Assembly (NCBI GenBank): GCA_022925895.1
Contig: JAKSYS010000695.1
Coordinates: 1 to 32,652 of the forward strand
Direction: 5' to 3'
DNA from: Fragilaria crotonensis
Lineage: Eukaryota; Bacillariophyta; Fragilariophyceae; Fragilariales; Fragilariaceae
Length of the DNA stretch: 32,652 bases
The stretch's first letter is position 1, and the number at the start of each line of letters is the position of its first letter. Below, piece by piece: positions 1 to 11,097 of the stretch. A model generated the notes under the pieces. That model was not told the DNA's origin and searched no databases. It saw nothing but the letters and a program-made list of their open reading frames with translations. The position numbers and the translations under genes are program-made.

Positions 1-1484
1 CAAGTGACTCTATTGTGTCAAGAGCTATCTACGTTTCTTACTGGGGAGCAAACAGCTGTCTTTTTGCCTCGGTATTCCTTCGCACAGATGACAACGGAAC
101 AAATCAAAGGTCATTTTGAGCTCCATGAAAAATATGTCAAGTCCTCCATCAAATACAGTTACCACCCATGGTAACTGCTCTAGATCTGAGGCGCACAGAG
201 TATCTGGAAGACGGAACAGCGATCGAGCGAACGACACGCGAATGGGCACTCTCTCTTACTCTTCCAGATGGAACAACACATGCAAAATGTGATGTCGCAA
301 ACGGAGGCAAAGATAAGAAAACATATCTTCTCGTTCCAGCTGCATATGCCGCCGCTATTAAGCCAATGATAGTGCAGTACAAAGAGAGGTTACAACCAGT
401 TTCTAAGCGTGAGGCGAGGTATCGAGACAGTATCCCTGATCTTCCGGAGGTCATTCATATCACATCTACCGTTCAATCCAACCTCGATTACATGGCAAAG
501 ATGTCTGCTGCAGATATTTGGAGTAAAGCACCTCCATCGGTTAAACCTCTGCCTTATGCAGCCGCACCAACTGCTCCAGCTATGACTCAGACTCAGCTGG
601 ATCAGTCTCATTCAGTCAACCACAACACAACCTGGCCGTCCTTGGTAAAAAGACCAAGACCCACTGCTGACGATTCTCTTGGTTCCACAACGCCCTCAAA
701 GAACCTTGCGTCCAAAGGATCTTATCTTAAACGACAGATGCGAGGGAAATCAACCCAAATCAGTGTTACGTCACTCGAAGAAGGTGATCGCGCGGAAACA
801 GCATCCACCCATTCGTTGACAACCACTCTACGTTCTATTCCGACAACACGACTGACAGAACTCGAATCTGAGATGAGAGAATGCCGTGAGATGTTGTTAA
901 CCACAAATTCTACAGCAAAAGATTCAGCTGATCGATTGGCAAAGACGGAGTTACACCTTGCAACCACGATGGCGACTTTGAACGATCTGACGAGAAATGT
1001 TACCGGTTTGCAAACATCATTTAACGATCTCACGAGGACTTTGGAGAGTATGCGTTTAACCCTCCATACAATCGCTAGCAACCAAGCACCAGCGATGATA
1101 TCTCATACCGGTATGAATCCGCTTCCGATCGAGCAACCGCTGACGACAATTGCAGAATCAGTTCGGCAGGCAGCATCTCTAGATGAAGGAGGTTCCGTCT
1201 CTTCTGATGGATCAACGTATCGAAAATCTCCTGAAAAGAAGAAGAAACGGTCGTACGTTCGAGACGACGATAGGGATGAAGCGAAACAGGATGAAAATGA
1301 CGATTGTACAATGGAACTTTTCCCAGACTCCTGTGACCCCCGCACGGATTTATCAGAAAATGCGAATGATACACAAAATACTGCCAACCTGGATCCCAAT
1401 GTTCAACACCCTCACCACACTCCCAGCCCCCCGGACACTCAATACACTAACCAACGTGATCCGGCAGGGCAGGAGGACAAATGA
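1..1484 (+). pseudogene. LINE A ORF1 protein, 5'-incomplete and frameshifted
   Basis: The protein is probably the RNA-binding, RNP-forming ORF1 product of the LINE. Two frames carry it. From base 1 a frame reads TGEQTAVFLPRYSFAQMT, matching the LINE C ORF1 segment TGRNVGVYIPRFAFESMT, and stops at about 171. The second frame, open from 168, continues the same homology (TREWALSLTLPDG, KCDVANGG, SKREARYR, VIHIT). One base therefore appears to be missing near 161-168, and the methionine at 168 is not a real start. The C-terminal half has a coiled-coil-like heptad region (about 830-1080), a basic SPEKKKKR motif that could be a nuclear signal, and an acidic, proline-rich tail. No zinc finger is seen. 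The stop overlaps the ORF2 start (ATGA). The true start lies outside the window. Confidence 0.75.
1481..1484 (+). promoter_or_regulatory. ATGA stop-start overlap between LINE A ORF1 and ORF2
   Basis: The ORF1 stop TGA (1482-1484) overlaps the ORF2 start ATG (1481-1483). A second ATG follows at once (ATGATG). The same four-base arrangement occurs in LINEs B and C. It suggests ORF2 translation by termination-reinitiation; the mechanism is inferred. Confidence 0.7.
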
Positions 1485-4435
1485 TGAGGGCTCAGCAAAA
1501 TCCAACCCCTGTAGCACCACTCGCAGAAATTCAACCTCTAGCCAGTGCTGCTACTTTGCATCTGAACGACGGCGCCGCCGCTTCAGAAAATTCACCAAAC
1601 AACGTATCCCAAGCAACCCTGCTTGAGGACGCCAAACTAAAATGGCGACAGTTATTTTCTGGTACACAACCTCACAATTATAGTTGTTCTCGACAATCTG
1701 TCATGACAACTAATAATCTCAGGACAAATTATCCCTGGGGAGATCAATTAGGAAGTAAAGCTTCTCATGTCACGCGACTCTACTCGATCAATGTCAACGG
1801 CATATCACTTGACCGACGGGGCGGCTCTTTTGACGGAATATGCCGTTCGTTGAAGGAAATTCAAGCAGACATCTTTTGTGCTCAAGAGCATAACCTTGAC
1901 ACAACACAGTTTAAAGTACGCAGCGTTTTATTCGATACAGTCAAAAATCATTGGGAACGCAACCGAATGGTTATGGGAACAACTCCAATAACGGTCGAGA
2001 CGCCGTACAAACCAGGTGGAACACTTATCGCAACCGTCGGAAGTTTAATGGGACGAGTCGTTCAGCAAGGCCGTGATAAATGGGGACGGTGGGTCTTTCA
2101 AGAGTTCATCGGTAAAGGAAATCGACGTGTCGTTCTGTTTTCAGCTTACCAGCCAGTGGAGAAACATTCACAACCGGGAAAGATCACTGTCGCAGCACAA
2201 CAAAAGAGCCTACTATGTATGACGCAAGACCCGATTCAGAACCCTCGCTCTGCATTCCGCCGTGACTTGTTCAACGTACTACATAAGTATTCGCAAGACG
2301 GAGCAGAGCTTATAGTAGTTGGAGATTTTAATGAAAAACTTGGAGCTGACCCAGACGGTATGGCAAGGATTGCAGTGAATCTCGGGTTGATTGATTTAAT
2401 GACAAGCCGACATTCTTCTCCCCTGCCGGCTACATATGCACGCGGATCGAAGTGCCTGGACTACGCTCTCGCTAGTCCGCTCGTAGGCGAAGCGTTAATA
2501 TCAGCTGGATATGAAGAATTTAACGCTCATATCGCCTCTGATCATCGAGGATATTTCTTCGATTTCGACACCAATATATTGTTCGGTTCAGAAACACAAC
2601 AATTGGCAACACCATCCAAGAGAGGCCTGTCTTCGAGTAATGTTCATCAAGTAACGGAATATATTCAAGAGAAGCACAGAATTCTATTTGGGCATCATAA
2701 TGCGTCCCAACGGGCGCTGCAATTGTCTCTTCCAGGAAACCGACACGAATACGCTGAACGCCTAGACACGGATGTTCTAAGCGCGAGCTTAGCAGCGGAA
2801 GCCAAGGTTCGTCGGGTTGGAGAACCGGCATGGTCAGTGGAATTATCGCACGCCCGAAAAACAGTTTCACTGCTCAAGAAGCAATTGTCTGCTCTGAGGA
2901 CGGGATACGACCACTCTGAAATCCTAACGACGGAATTGGCAAAGCTCGATAACCCTGTAGAATTGCCAACTACCGTCAAAGAGTGTTCAACAGCCTTACG
3001 TACAGCTGAAGCAAAGGTGCGTGAAATAGTTGCTGAAAGCTATCAGAGACGAGATCAAGAACGCCGAAAACGTATTGAAGCACTCGAACAGTCCCAAAAC
3101 AAAGCAGATAAGAAGAGAGCCAAGATCCTTCGACGATTAAAAAAGGCAGAGGACATTAAGGAATTGTTTCGGAAGTTGAAACACGTTCGTATTAAGAAGA
3201 AGCATCAAGGTGTGACCCGTATCGAAATTCCACTGCACCCAAATGATGATCCAAAGTCGTGCACAGAATGGACACAAGTTGAGATACCGACGGAGATTTT
3301 GAGATTGCTGCAAGAGCGAAACCGCAAACATTTCGGACAAGCTCATGGAACACCATTTACGGTACCGCCTTTGTCTGACGATTTGGGCTTTCGAGGCGAC
3401 GGTCCCTTAAGCGAGGAGGTTTTTCAAGGAACATACGCGTCTCACGATCTTGATGACAACGTTCGGTTATTAATAAGCCATTTAGAACATGTTCGAGAGA
3501 TGGCGGATACTCCCTCTTTTCCTACCATTTCAGACGACGAGTTCTGTAGTAAACTTCGAGCGTGGACGGAATCGACAACAACATCCCCATCAGGAATGCA
3601 TCTCGGTCATTACAAGGCACTTATCGCGCGACATTCGTATTCTACAGATTTGGATGACGACGAACTCACCCAAGAGTTCAAGGAGAAACGAGACGAGTTA
3701 AACAGAATGCAGCTCGAATTACGATCTCTTCATCTCAACCTATTGAATTACGCATTGGAACGCGGCTATTCGTATCGGAGGTGGCAAACTATCGCGAATA
3801 CAATCCTTTTCAAAGATGATGACAACGTACGCCTTCATCGGACACGAGTAATTCACATATACGAGGCTGATTTTAATTTAGCTCTCGGAATAAAGTGGCG
3901 AATCGCCATGTACCAGGCTGAAGCCTTGGCTGCACTGAACGATGGGCAATATGGGTCACGGCCACGAAGAAATGCAATTGATCCCGTATTCATAGAGGAA
4001 TTGCAATGCGAGATTTCTAGAGCGACGAGGAAACCAGTTGTTCTGACCAATTATGACGCCACAGCTTGTTACGATCGCATTATTCCAAGTGTGGGGATGT
4101 TAGCAAGTCGAAAGTTTGGAGTCCCTTATTCGGTAACACAAACAAATGCTACCACTTTGGAGAAAGCTGAGTACAGAGTTCGAACCGAACTAGGGTTAGC
4201 TCCAACTGGATATACACATTCCACGGAGATGCCAATTTACGGCACGGGGCAAGGGAGCGCTAACTCACCGGCTATTTGGTGTTTCCTGTCGAGCTGCCTT
4301 TTTGACGGGTACGACGACATCGCGCAACCAGCAACGTATATATCCCCGGATACGTCGACGTCTGTCTCCATTGGTCTCGTGGGCTTTGTCGATGACTGTA
4401 ACGGACAAACAAATGATTTTCTATCTGATGGATCA
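1481..4435 (+). CDS. LINE A ORF2, N-terminal part: APE endonuclease and most of the reverse transcriptase
   Basis: This is the first 985 codons of the replicase that nicks target DNA and copies the element RNA onto it. The endonuclease spans about residues 95-360: the NVNGI asparagine, the AQEHN glutamate, VVGDFNE (D-x-N) and SDHRGYF are all present. A lysine/arginine-rich linker (about residues 440-580) is coiled-coil-like. The reverse transcriptase runs from TTTSPSGMHLGHY (about 700) through NYDATACYDR (motif A) and GTGQGSANSPAIW (motif B) to FVDD (motif C, about 968). The real frame ends at 4435, where LINE B enters 12 codons after FVDD; the open frame to 4552 is LINE B sequence read in antisense. 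The protein resumes at 11098 in the matching phase. Confidence 0.9.
4417..4435 (+). repeat. Target-site duplication of LINE B, left copy (19 bp)
   Basis: The sequence TTTTCTATCTGATGGATCA is identical to 11079-11097. It belongs to LINE A ORF2 and was duplicated when LINE B inserted. Confidence 0.95.
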
Positions 4436-4585
4436 TATATAAAACCTAATTATTGGGTTATCACCGTCATCGGTCTTTCGTCAAGGCCAATGTGTGTACC
4501 CCGCCGTGGCCTCACCATATTGCAAGTGGGCGACAGCTTATCTAATCCCTAACCCTAAAATTTCCCTCAGTCGATTCAGTCCCAT
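4436..4585 (-). other. 3' UTR of LINE B
   Basis: This 150-bp stretch lies between the ORF2 stop and the target-site duplication. The minus strand ends AATTAGGTTTTATATA. It includes two telomere-like units (CCCTAACCCTAA on the plus strand, 4547-4558), which are too few to be telomeric. LINE 3' ends are usually recognised by their own RT, so this is the probable priming template. Confidence 0.7.
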
Positions 4586-7500
4586 TTACTCCTTCTCAGG
4601 CGGAGAAGATACTGTAGATCGAAAGTACGATGTCAGAACTGTTTGCCGTAATCTTCCTTCATGTGCTCGAGCCTGAGATTGGCGGACGTAACGCAGCCAT
4701 CTTCTTCGGGACGATGGATTTTTCTTGATGATCACTGAAAGAGGTTGTTCACAATAGTGTCGGTCGCTCGGACGTAATCTGTCCGCCTGCCGATATAACT
4801 CCGTTATCTCCATGAATTCCGCGTCTCGAATTCGTTGATTGTCCGAATCTTTACCGTTGTGCAGTGTCTGATTTCTTCCTTGCCATTTTGCTTGTGTCAT
4901 TTTGTGGAGTGCCTGTAGGATTCGTTGTATGCATTGAAATCCCTGTCCCGTTTGCTGTTGACTCGATCCATACATATCACAGTCAGCCATCGTTCGCCAT
5001 TCAACGCTGAGGTATCCTTTAAGTGCATTATGCCAGCCAATGTCCTTTTGATCACGTGTTGCCACTCTGATACTATCGTGGAACTTGGTAGGAAACTCTG
5101 ATACTTGCGGTTGATAATCGTCACATCCATCGATCCAAGCGAGAATACCCGCCTTCAGTATTTGATAAACGGGATGCTGTTCTGCAGGCGACATCTGTTG
5201 CTTGAACTGCTGCACACTTGTGAGATGTGCAGGATTCTGACTGCATCGAAGAACATGAGTAGGTGTCTCGTCGCTTTCCCGGCAGCACGGACATATTTTT
5301 AAAGTACAATCTTTCACTTTGGCATTCTGATATCGCACTTTTCCCGTGTTCCATTGATCATAAATGAATTTTGTTTGAGCCGCTTGTTTTGCCGGCGACA
5401 ATTTGCGGAAAAAACGTCCGAGTACCTCGACGTCAATTCGATTCCACGTCGAGTTCGACCACCGGTATTTGGACTGAGTATATGTTCGCAAGTGATACCC
5501 ATTAATGTGAAATCGTATGCTTTCCTCAACTTGTGACACCAGTCTCATGCCGTTGATTGTTATTGATATCTTTGATTCCAATGCGTGGTCGGTCAGTTCG
5601 CACGATTGTCGTTTCGTAGATTGTTCCCGATACCAAGTTGCGAGTGCATCCACATGGTTATTGCGTTTGATATCGAAACTCTTGCCTGAGGAGTTATCGC
5701 AAGCTAATTGATGTCCTTTCACCCATACCGGAGTGACCCGTCTTCTTAACGATGTTGTTCCCGATCGAATGATGCCCATATAATCAGGGTTCGACGGTTG
5801 GCGACGTTGAAGTTGGGGATCGGAGACATTCTGGATAGCTGACTTACTGTCCGTTACCCAACGAAATTTGCACTTATACCGTGTTCCCCAAGATACATTT
5901 AATAGCGATAGCATCAAGAGAGCTGCAGCGTAGCCGCCGAGTTCACATCTTGTCGAATTTGCTGTATCAAAAGGGCCATCAACTGGCCCTGCTCCCTCGC
6001 ATAGCGTGACGTTGTTAGGTGTGGTCACACTCCAGCCGAAGGTTCCACGGCGTCCTTTCAAGCCCCCATCAGATGTTATAGTCAAGGTCTGTTTGCGCCG
6101 GCATTCGCTCCAGATATGATCAATGTCTGTAGATAACTTTACATACGACAGTAATCGTTTCTTGTATCTTGGTAGATTTTTTATATCAGAAAATATTTCC
6201 GTGGAAGTAGTTGTCGGTGACGAGGTCTTCAATGTTGTACTCTGCTTGAGTTCCATCATAGTCGCCATCGGTGGCGTCTTCCACTTGCGGTCGTAACGTA
6301 AAAATTGTGAAGATATATACCTCCGCCATAAACGTTTCTGCGACTGACTCACAAGATTTTGTCTTGGCCACGCTCTATTTGCAATAAATGTGGAGGGTCT
6401 TGTGCCTGTAATAGCCCATTCGGCGATTTTTGTTGGTTCCGATCTATCTGCCATGTCGGCTATAGTTGTGACTTGAAGGAATATCCTCGTGAGATTTAAA
6501 TCGCGCTTTTGCTGAATACTGTATCCCTGAAGTCGATGTGGCTCCATGATGTACTGGTCATGTTTTCCTTTTAGCGTGCTGTGAGGTAGTAGGTCAGTAA
6601 TCGTGATCCGCAGATTGTGATTGGACATAAACTGTCTCATAGACGTGATCCAGGTGGGAGTTAAATATGGTATGTGAATATCCGGTTCCTCCAATAGCGG
6701 CGTGCCGATTCCTGACTCAATTTGTGATGCCTGAAGTTGTATTAAGAACAGTTTTCCCACTTCTGTGTTGCCATAGACCTCGTGGCGGAAATATTTGATC
6801 ATTTCTATACCCGCTTCAGTTCGAAGATCCATTAATCCCAAACCACCCATTGTAGTCGGACCAAATCTGATAGCTGTCGGGAGTTTACTGGTGAATCCCA
6901 ATTTTTGGACGATGGTTGGGATAACTTTCGACTGTATGCTGTCCAACTCTTCTTCATCCACCGCAACTGCTGGTAAAGAATAACGCATCGCTGGATCGTA
7001 GATTGTTTTGTGAAAAACTCTTACGTCTGTGGTGGATAGCCTAGGTGATTTCAAGTACCCCGCGTATGTATCTGCTTTTGCTTTGAGAACTTTGATATGG
7101 GCTGCAAAATCTCCAACCGGTGTTTGGTATACCCCTAAGATCCGAGTCGCTTCAGATATCGCTTGTCGTCTTATACTGGTTTTCTTGCGGTCCCTCGACC
7201 CTTGGTAAAGTTGTATCGATGGATCATCACTTGTCGCGGCTCGGATATGAGGTCTACCCTGTCGCCAGTCCCAATACATCACGTACCATGAGCACTTTTT
7301 CAGGTTAAGTGCCCCGCCGGAAAAATGAAGAAGTTGCTCCCAGGTTTGTGCCACCTGTTCGAGTGTTCCTATCAAATCGGACAGCGTCTTGGAACCGTCA
7401 TCGGTGATGCCAATGGCAGTATCGTCAACAAAGGCATCCACCAAGCGGGTGTGGATAGTGGAACCGTCCTCTGACCTGAAACTTATCCGATCCGGTACTA

Positions 7501-10404
7501 CTCTCTCTAGAGTATTTAACAGTAGGACCACAAGAGTTAACCACACTGCTGGAGATGCTCCGCTTCCTTGGCCAGTGCCGAATAATGGTTCCAAAGCAGT
7601 CCCGCTATATGCGTCTTCAGATACACCGTATATGGTTTTCACCATATATTGCATTAGTTCTAGTGATTTGGCGTGGGTTCTGATAGCATCTTCTGGCATC
7701 CCGCATCGCCTTGCTGCCAGCATTCCAAGCGCCACGATGATCCTGTCAAAACATGCTGACGCATCATTGTCAAATCGCGCATAGTTAACCTTAAGGAGTC
7801 GGCACATGTCCGTGGTGAGCTGATTTAGCATGACCGGATCCATTGTTGTTCTCCCTGGAACCGATCCATGTTGTCCGTCGTTGAGGAGATTCAATTTGAC
7901 CGCGCGTTTGACTAATCTTGACCCCCACATTATTTTTAAGAAAAGATTATAATCCGCCTCGAAAAGATGAATAATTCGTAATCGATTTATCCGAGGATTC
8001 CCTGTGTCTTTCTCGATCATAACATTTACCGCTTGACACCATCTCGGTATTGATATTCCCCTGGAAATTGCACTATTTATGAACTTGCGAAAACACTCTA
8101 AAAGCATGGTATCTTGAATCATTGCCTTGTAATGTCCCAAATGTCTGCCTGACGGTGACGTTGTCGTAGTCTCTTTCCATGACTTAAATCCTTTAACGAT
8201 ATCATCGGCGGTAATGACCTGGGAAATGGGATCTGTAGCCAAAACCGATTCCGGAATCCGAAAAGATGCGAGGAATTCTCGAAGGAGTTGTCTATCTCCG
8301 ATCCACTCTACCGGTACCTCCCCTTGTAATAGTGCTTCCGCTTCTGGGGTGAGACTCGTGAATGTTAGCGCGTCGTGTATCACTCCGTGTCCACACGGTG
8401 ATTCAGCTGCAGCCCTGAATGACTCTCTGTTAAATGTTAATAAGTGCTCTTCGATATCAGCTCTAGAGATCACGGTATCCCATATTAGGTTTTCGTGTTC
8501 ATTTGACTGAAGGACATTATGCACTTGTCCTGGGGCGGTTGGAAACTCCTGTGTTCTTGGACGCGGTACAAGAAGCTGTGTGAGCGATGAATATTCTGTT
8601 GGTCGCATGATCTGCCGTATTTTTCCAAAGAGTTGTCGACTTGTCTCACTCCGCATCGTGCGTTTGATAATCTTGGCCTTCCGTTTCGATTCCTGGTGTG
8701 TTGCTGTGTCTGTGTCCAGCTCATAGGATTCGAGTAACTCGCTGTAATTTTCGTGATGTAGCTCTGTCGCTGCTTTCTGAGTCATTCGAAGATGTTTGGT
8801 TGCCTTATTGAGATTGATTCTGACCTGTTCAATAGACAGCTTGGTTGATCGGCACGGGAGGACAAAATTTGGATCTCTTGATTGTATCTGGCGCTCCCAC
8901 CGGAGAAAAGTTGCAGTATAGTCTTCGTCATATTGAATTTCGCGAAGACGAAGTTTCCAATACCTCATGAGTACCCCCCGCATTTCGTAATCGCGGGGAC
9001 CATTTGTATAATTTGGGTGGAAGCCGGAGCATCTTCTCAGCTGCTCTCATAGCCCTGCCTTGGTCCTCGTCCCATGATGAAAGCAGTCGTCGTACCTGTT
9101 CACGTGATAGCGACTGATGCGTAGAATATAACGTGTCTATACGCTCTTTCATACTGTGAATGGAATAGTAGTTGCGCATCTCACGAAGATACTTCGATAC
9201 CAATTCCGGATTCCCGCTTTTTAGAGCTCTGCTGATGGATGGTGGTAGTTGCTGTTCGGTTATCTCTGCCCCAAATAGTTGAAGTATGTTGAGATCGATA
9301 TAGAGCGCACGGTGATCAGATTGTGGTCCCTCAAAGTAGGATAGTGTACCTTGCCGACTGATAGCTGCCACTGTTCTTGGGCATCCAAACATGTAATCGA
9401 TTCTTCTATGATCAGATCCAATGTATGTTGACGGAGCCGGAGATGATTTGTGCAGATCCTCTAGATCATGGGACAACAACATTTCACCTAGTTTGGTGTC
9501 TTTTTCGAGGAACGGCATTCGCATCCATCATGACGAGAATGGCATGGCCACTCGTCTGTAACCGTTTAATTGTGTTGGAGAGATCCGTTATAAATCTCGT
9601 TCGTGGTTGCGGGCTCCGTTCGCCTTTCTCCTGATAATACACGTATTCTCGATGAAACGTGCTTCCCAGTGGTGCCGTTGATATCGCGCCCGAACATGTC
9701 CTGTAGCCAGTAATGACGCTGAATTTTTGACCCGCCTTCCCAATTAAGGTGAATCCGCACCACCGTCCCAACCCAGTAGAATCGGTGATCGGTGATCCAA
9801 ATACCGAAGTCGTGAGAGGACCTCGTACGACTTGTGTTACTCCTCCAGCTTGGAAAGTTTCTTTGTCGTCCAGTGGATCAATGAGTGCTGTGGGCGCTCC
9901 AAAGACTGTTTTGCCGTACTGTAATTGACGCCGTACGCACTGCTTAAATGTAGATTGCATGTGCGCGTGTTGCCAGCCTGAATTCGTTTCAGCCATACCA
10001 AAAACGTCAACTGAGTATGAAAGCATTGAGGATAGAAAGTATTTGTAATCTTCACCTGAGCTTGAATACGTGAGTCCCTTAACATTCTGAAACATGAATC
10101 GGATGGTCTTTGGATCTTTATAGACAATCGCGTCCCCATATGTTACGTTCGCAGCTGTGTCCCCTTGAATTCGATGCGTTAATCGTCCGGGTCTGTACCG
10201 TGGAAATAGTAGTACCTGTGACATTGGAATATTCGGATGACGATCAACTCCTCTAGAGATATATCGTCCCCTCCGTTCTTCGGTTCCTGTTACTTCTTCG
10301 CCTTGCGAGTCACCTACGTCGTTGTTGTCTTCTGTGTCATCGGTGGTATACCTCTTGTGGTTGTCCAGAGGGATACGTTGTGTAGGATGTTCTGTCCTAC
10401 TCAT
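4586..10404 (-). pseudogene. LINE B ORF2: APE endonuclease, reverse transcriptase, RNase H, zinc knuckle; two frameshifts
   Basis: This is the replicase of LINE B, about 1,940 codons in three frame segments: 10404-~9515, ~9515-~8978 and ~8978-4586. The first slip is near 9511-9517, just after MMDANA (the endonuclease D-x-N motif). The second lies in a run of six G (C on the plus strand, 8974-8979), between SPRLRNAG and RYWKLRLR. Both look like one-base insertions relative to LINE C. Motifs in order: QNVKGL, AETNSGW, MMDANA and SDHRALYID (endonuclease); TTTSPSGRHLGHY, FDNDASACFDR, GTGQGSGASPAVW and FVDD (RT); SDGG, CELGG, TDSKSA and HVDALA (RNase H DEDD set); and CPCC..ETPTHVLRC (zinc knuckle, about 5230-5295). 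The start ATG overlaps the ORF1 stop. Confidence 0.88.
10401..10404 (-). promoter_or_regulatory. ATGA stop-start overlap between LINE B ORF1 and ORF2
   Basis: On the minus strand the ORF2 ATG (10404-10402) overlaps the ORF1 TGA (10403-10401). The geometry is the same as in LINEs A and C. Confidence 0.7.
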
Positions 10405-11078
10405 GTTGTATCGCCTCCCTCTGGATCACTTAGAGATTTGTATTGAGTGTCCAGATCGGGCATAACTTCAGTGTGGGTGGAAAATTCATCCGAGGAATCA
10501 TCTAGGAGCGATCCCCCAATTTGAATTGGATCTCCTTGATTGAAAAGATACCTGTTCGTCTCCAAGCGACTTGGATTGTCTGAATGTAATGCTGTGTCGG
10601 AGCCAAGTGACATATCTTCAAGATCAACATGAAGAGTACAATTATCCTTGTCCGATTGTTTTTGTTGGCGTGACTTCTTCTTATTTGGAGATGAAATGTG
10701 GTCTGAATGTTGCATATCCGTCTTTGATGTTGGCTTGTCTGCCTTGTTGATGGACATTGAGACATCTGTGGTTTCCTCCAGTACGACGCCTGGTGTTTGC
10801 TCCATTGTGCTTGACAATTCATCAATCGTTCGCCTCCGTGCCGTGCCTTCGGCGGTGTCGAGTTGTCGAGTGTCGGTCTGATTTTGGTGACGAATGGTAA
10901 TCGTTGTTAGTGTATCCATTTGAGATGCCATGCGATCGATGATCTCCGTCAGTCGTGATACCCTGGTGCTGAGTTCGACCAATTGAACATGTGTATCATG
11001 TTGACGTTCCATTGTCATGATAAGCTTATCACTGTTTTCTTGTAGTGTAGTGATAGTCTGTTGCAAAGAAGCGTCCAT
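10401..11078 (-). CDS. LINE B ORF1, 5'-truncated
   Basis: This 225-codon remnant of ORF1 begins MDASLQQ exactly at the insertion junction. An in-frame ATG also exists at 11102 but lies in LINE A. Residues 1-75 form a coiled-coil-like region (LQENSDKL, LVELSTRVSRLTEII). These are followed by a polar, acidic region with the basic SPNKKKSRQQK motif, equivalent to SPEKKKKR in A and SPEKKKVRAS in C. The globular N-terminal domain seen in LINE C ORF1 (some 700 residues) is missing, so this copy is 5'-truncated, as is common for LINEs. Whether the remnant is translated is unknown. Confidence 0.75.
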   Translation of the reverse strand: MDASLQQTITTLQENSDKLIMTMERQHDTHVQLVELSTRVSRLTEIIDRMASQMDTLTTITIRHQNQTDTRQLDTAEGTARRRTIDELSSTMEQTPGVVLEETTDVSMSINKADKPTSKTDMQHSDHISSPNKKKSRQQKQSDKDNCTLHVDLEDMSLGSDTALHSDNPSRLETNRYLFNQGDPIQIGGSLLDDSSDEFSTHTEVMPDLDTQYKSLSDPEGGDTT

Positions 11079-11097
11079 TTTTCTATCTGATGGATCA
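11079..11097 (+). repeat. Target-site duplication of LINE B, right copy (19 bp)
   Basis: It is an exact copy of 4417-4435. LINE A ORF2 resumes in phase at 11098 (codons DKTLSQVL). Confidence 0.95.

Larger units (their letters stand above)
4436..11078 (-). mobile_element. LINE B: non-LTR retrotransposon inserted into LINE A
   Basis: This is a 6.6-kb minus-strand LINE bounded by 19-bp target-site duplications. It has a 5'-truncated ORF1 (11078-10401), ORF2 (10404-4586) with two one-base frameshifts, and a 150-bp 3' UTR ending TTTTATATA (minus strand) with no poly(A). Its RT and endonuclease resemble LINE C much more closely than LINE A (for example LFEADYNLFLKIMWG against LFEADFNFILKLMWG). The length and intact motifs suggest a fairly recent insertion. 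Single-base slips in ORF2 mean this copy may not be autonomous. Confidence 0.93.

Noticed and set aside
168-170. ATG at 168 as the ORF1 start of LINE A
   Set aside because: Homology to LINE C ORF1 continues upstream in another frame, so this ATG is only where the frameshifted frame opens.
4436-4552. Continuation of the LINE A ORF2 frame past 4435
   Set aside because: These codons are antisense LINE B sequence; the true continuation is at 11098.
4547-4558. Two telomere-like CCCTAA units
   Set aside because: Only two units, lying within the LINE B 3' UTR between the ORF2 stop and the target-site duplication; not a telomere.
7389-7784. 131-codon plus-strand open frame opposite LINE B RT
   Set aside because: Antisense of the RT catalytic region, no recognisable features of its own.
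11017-11097. Start of the open frame leading into the LINE A C-terminal part
   Set aside because: The upstream codons are antisense LINE B ORF1 plus the target repeat, not a native N-terminus.
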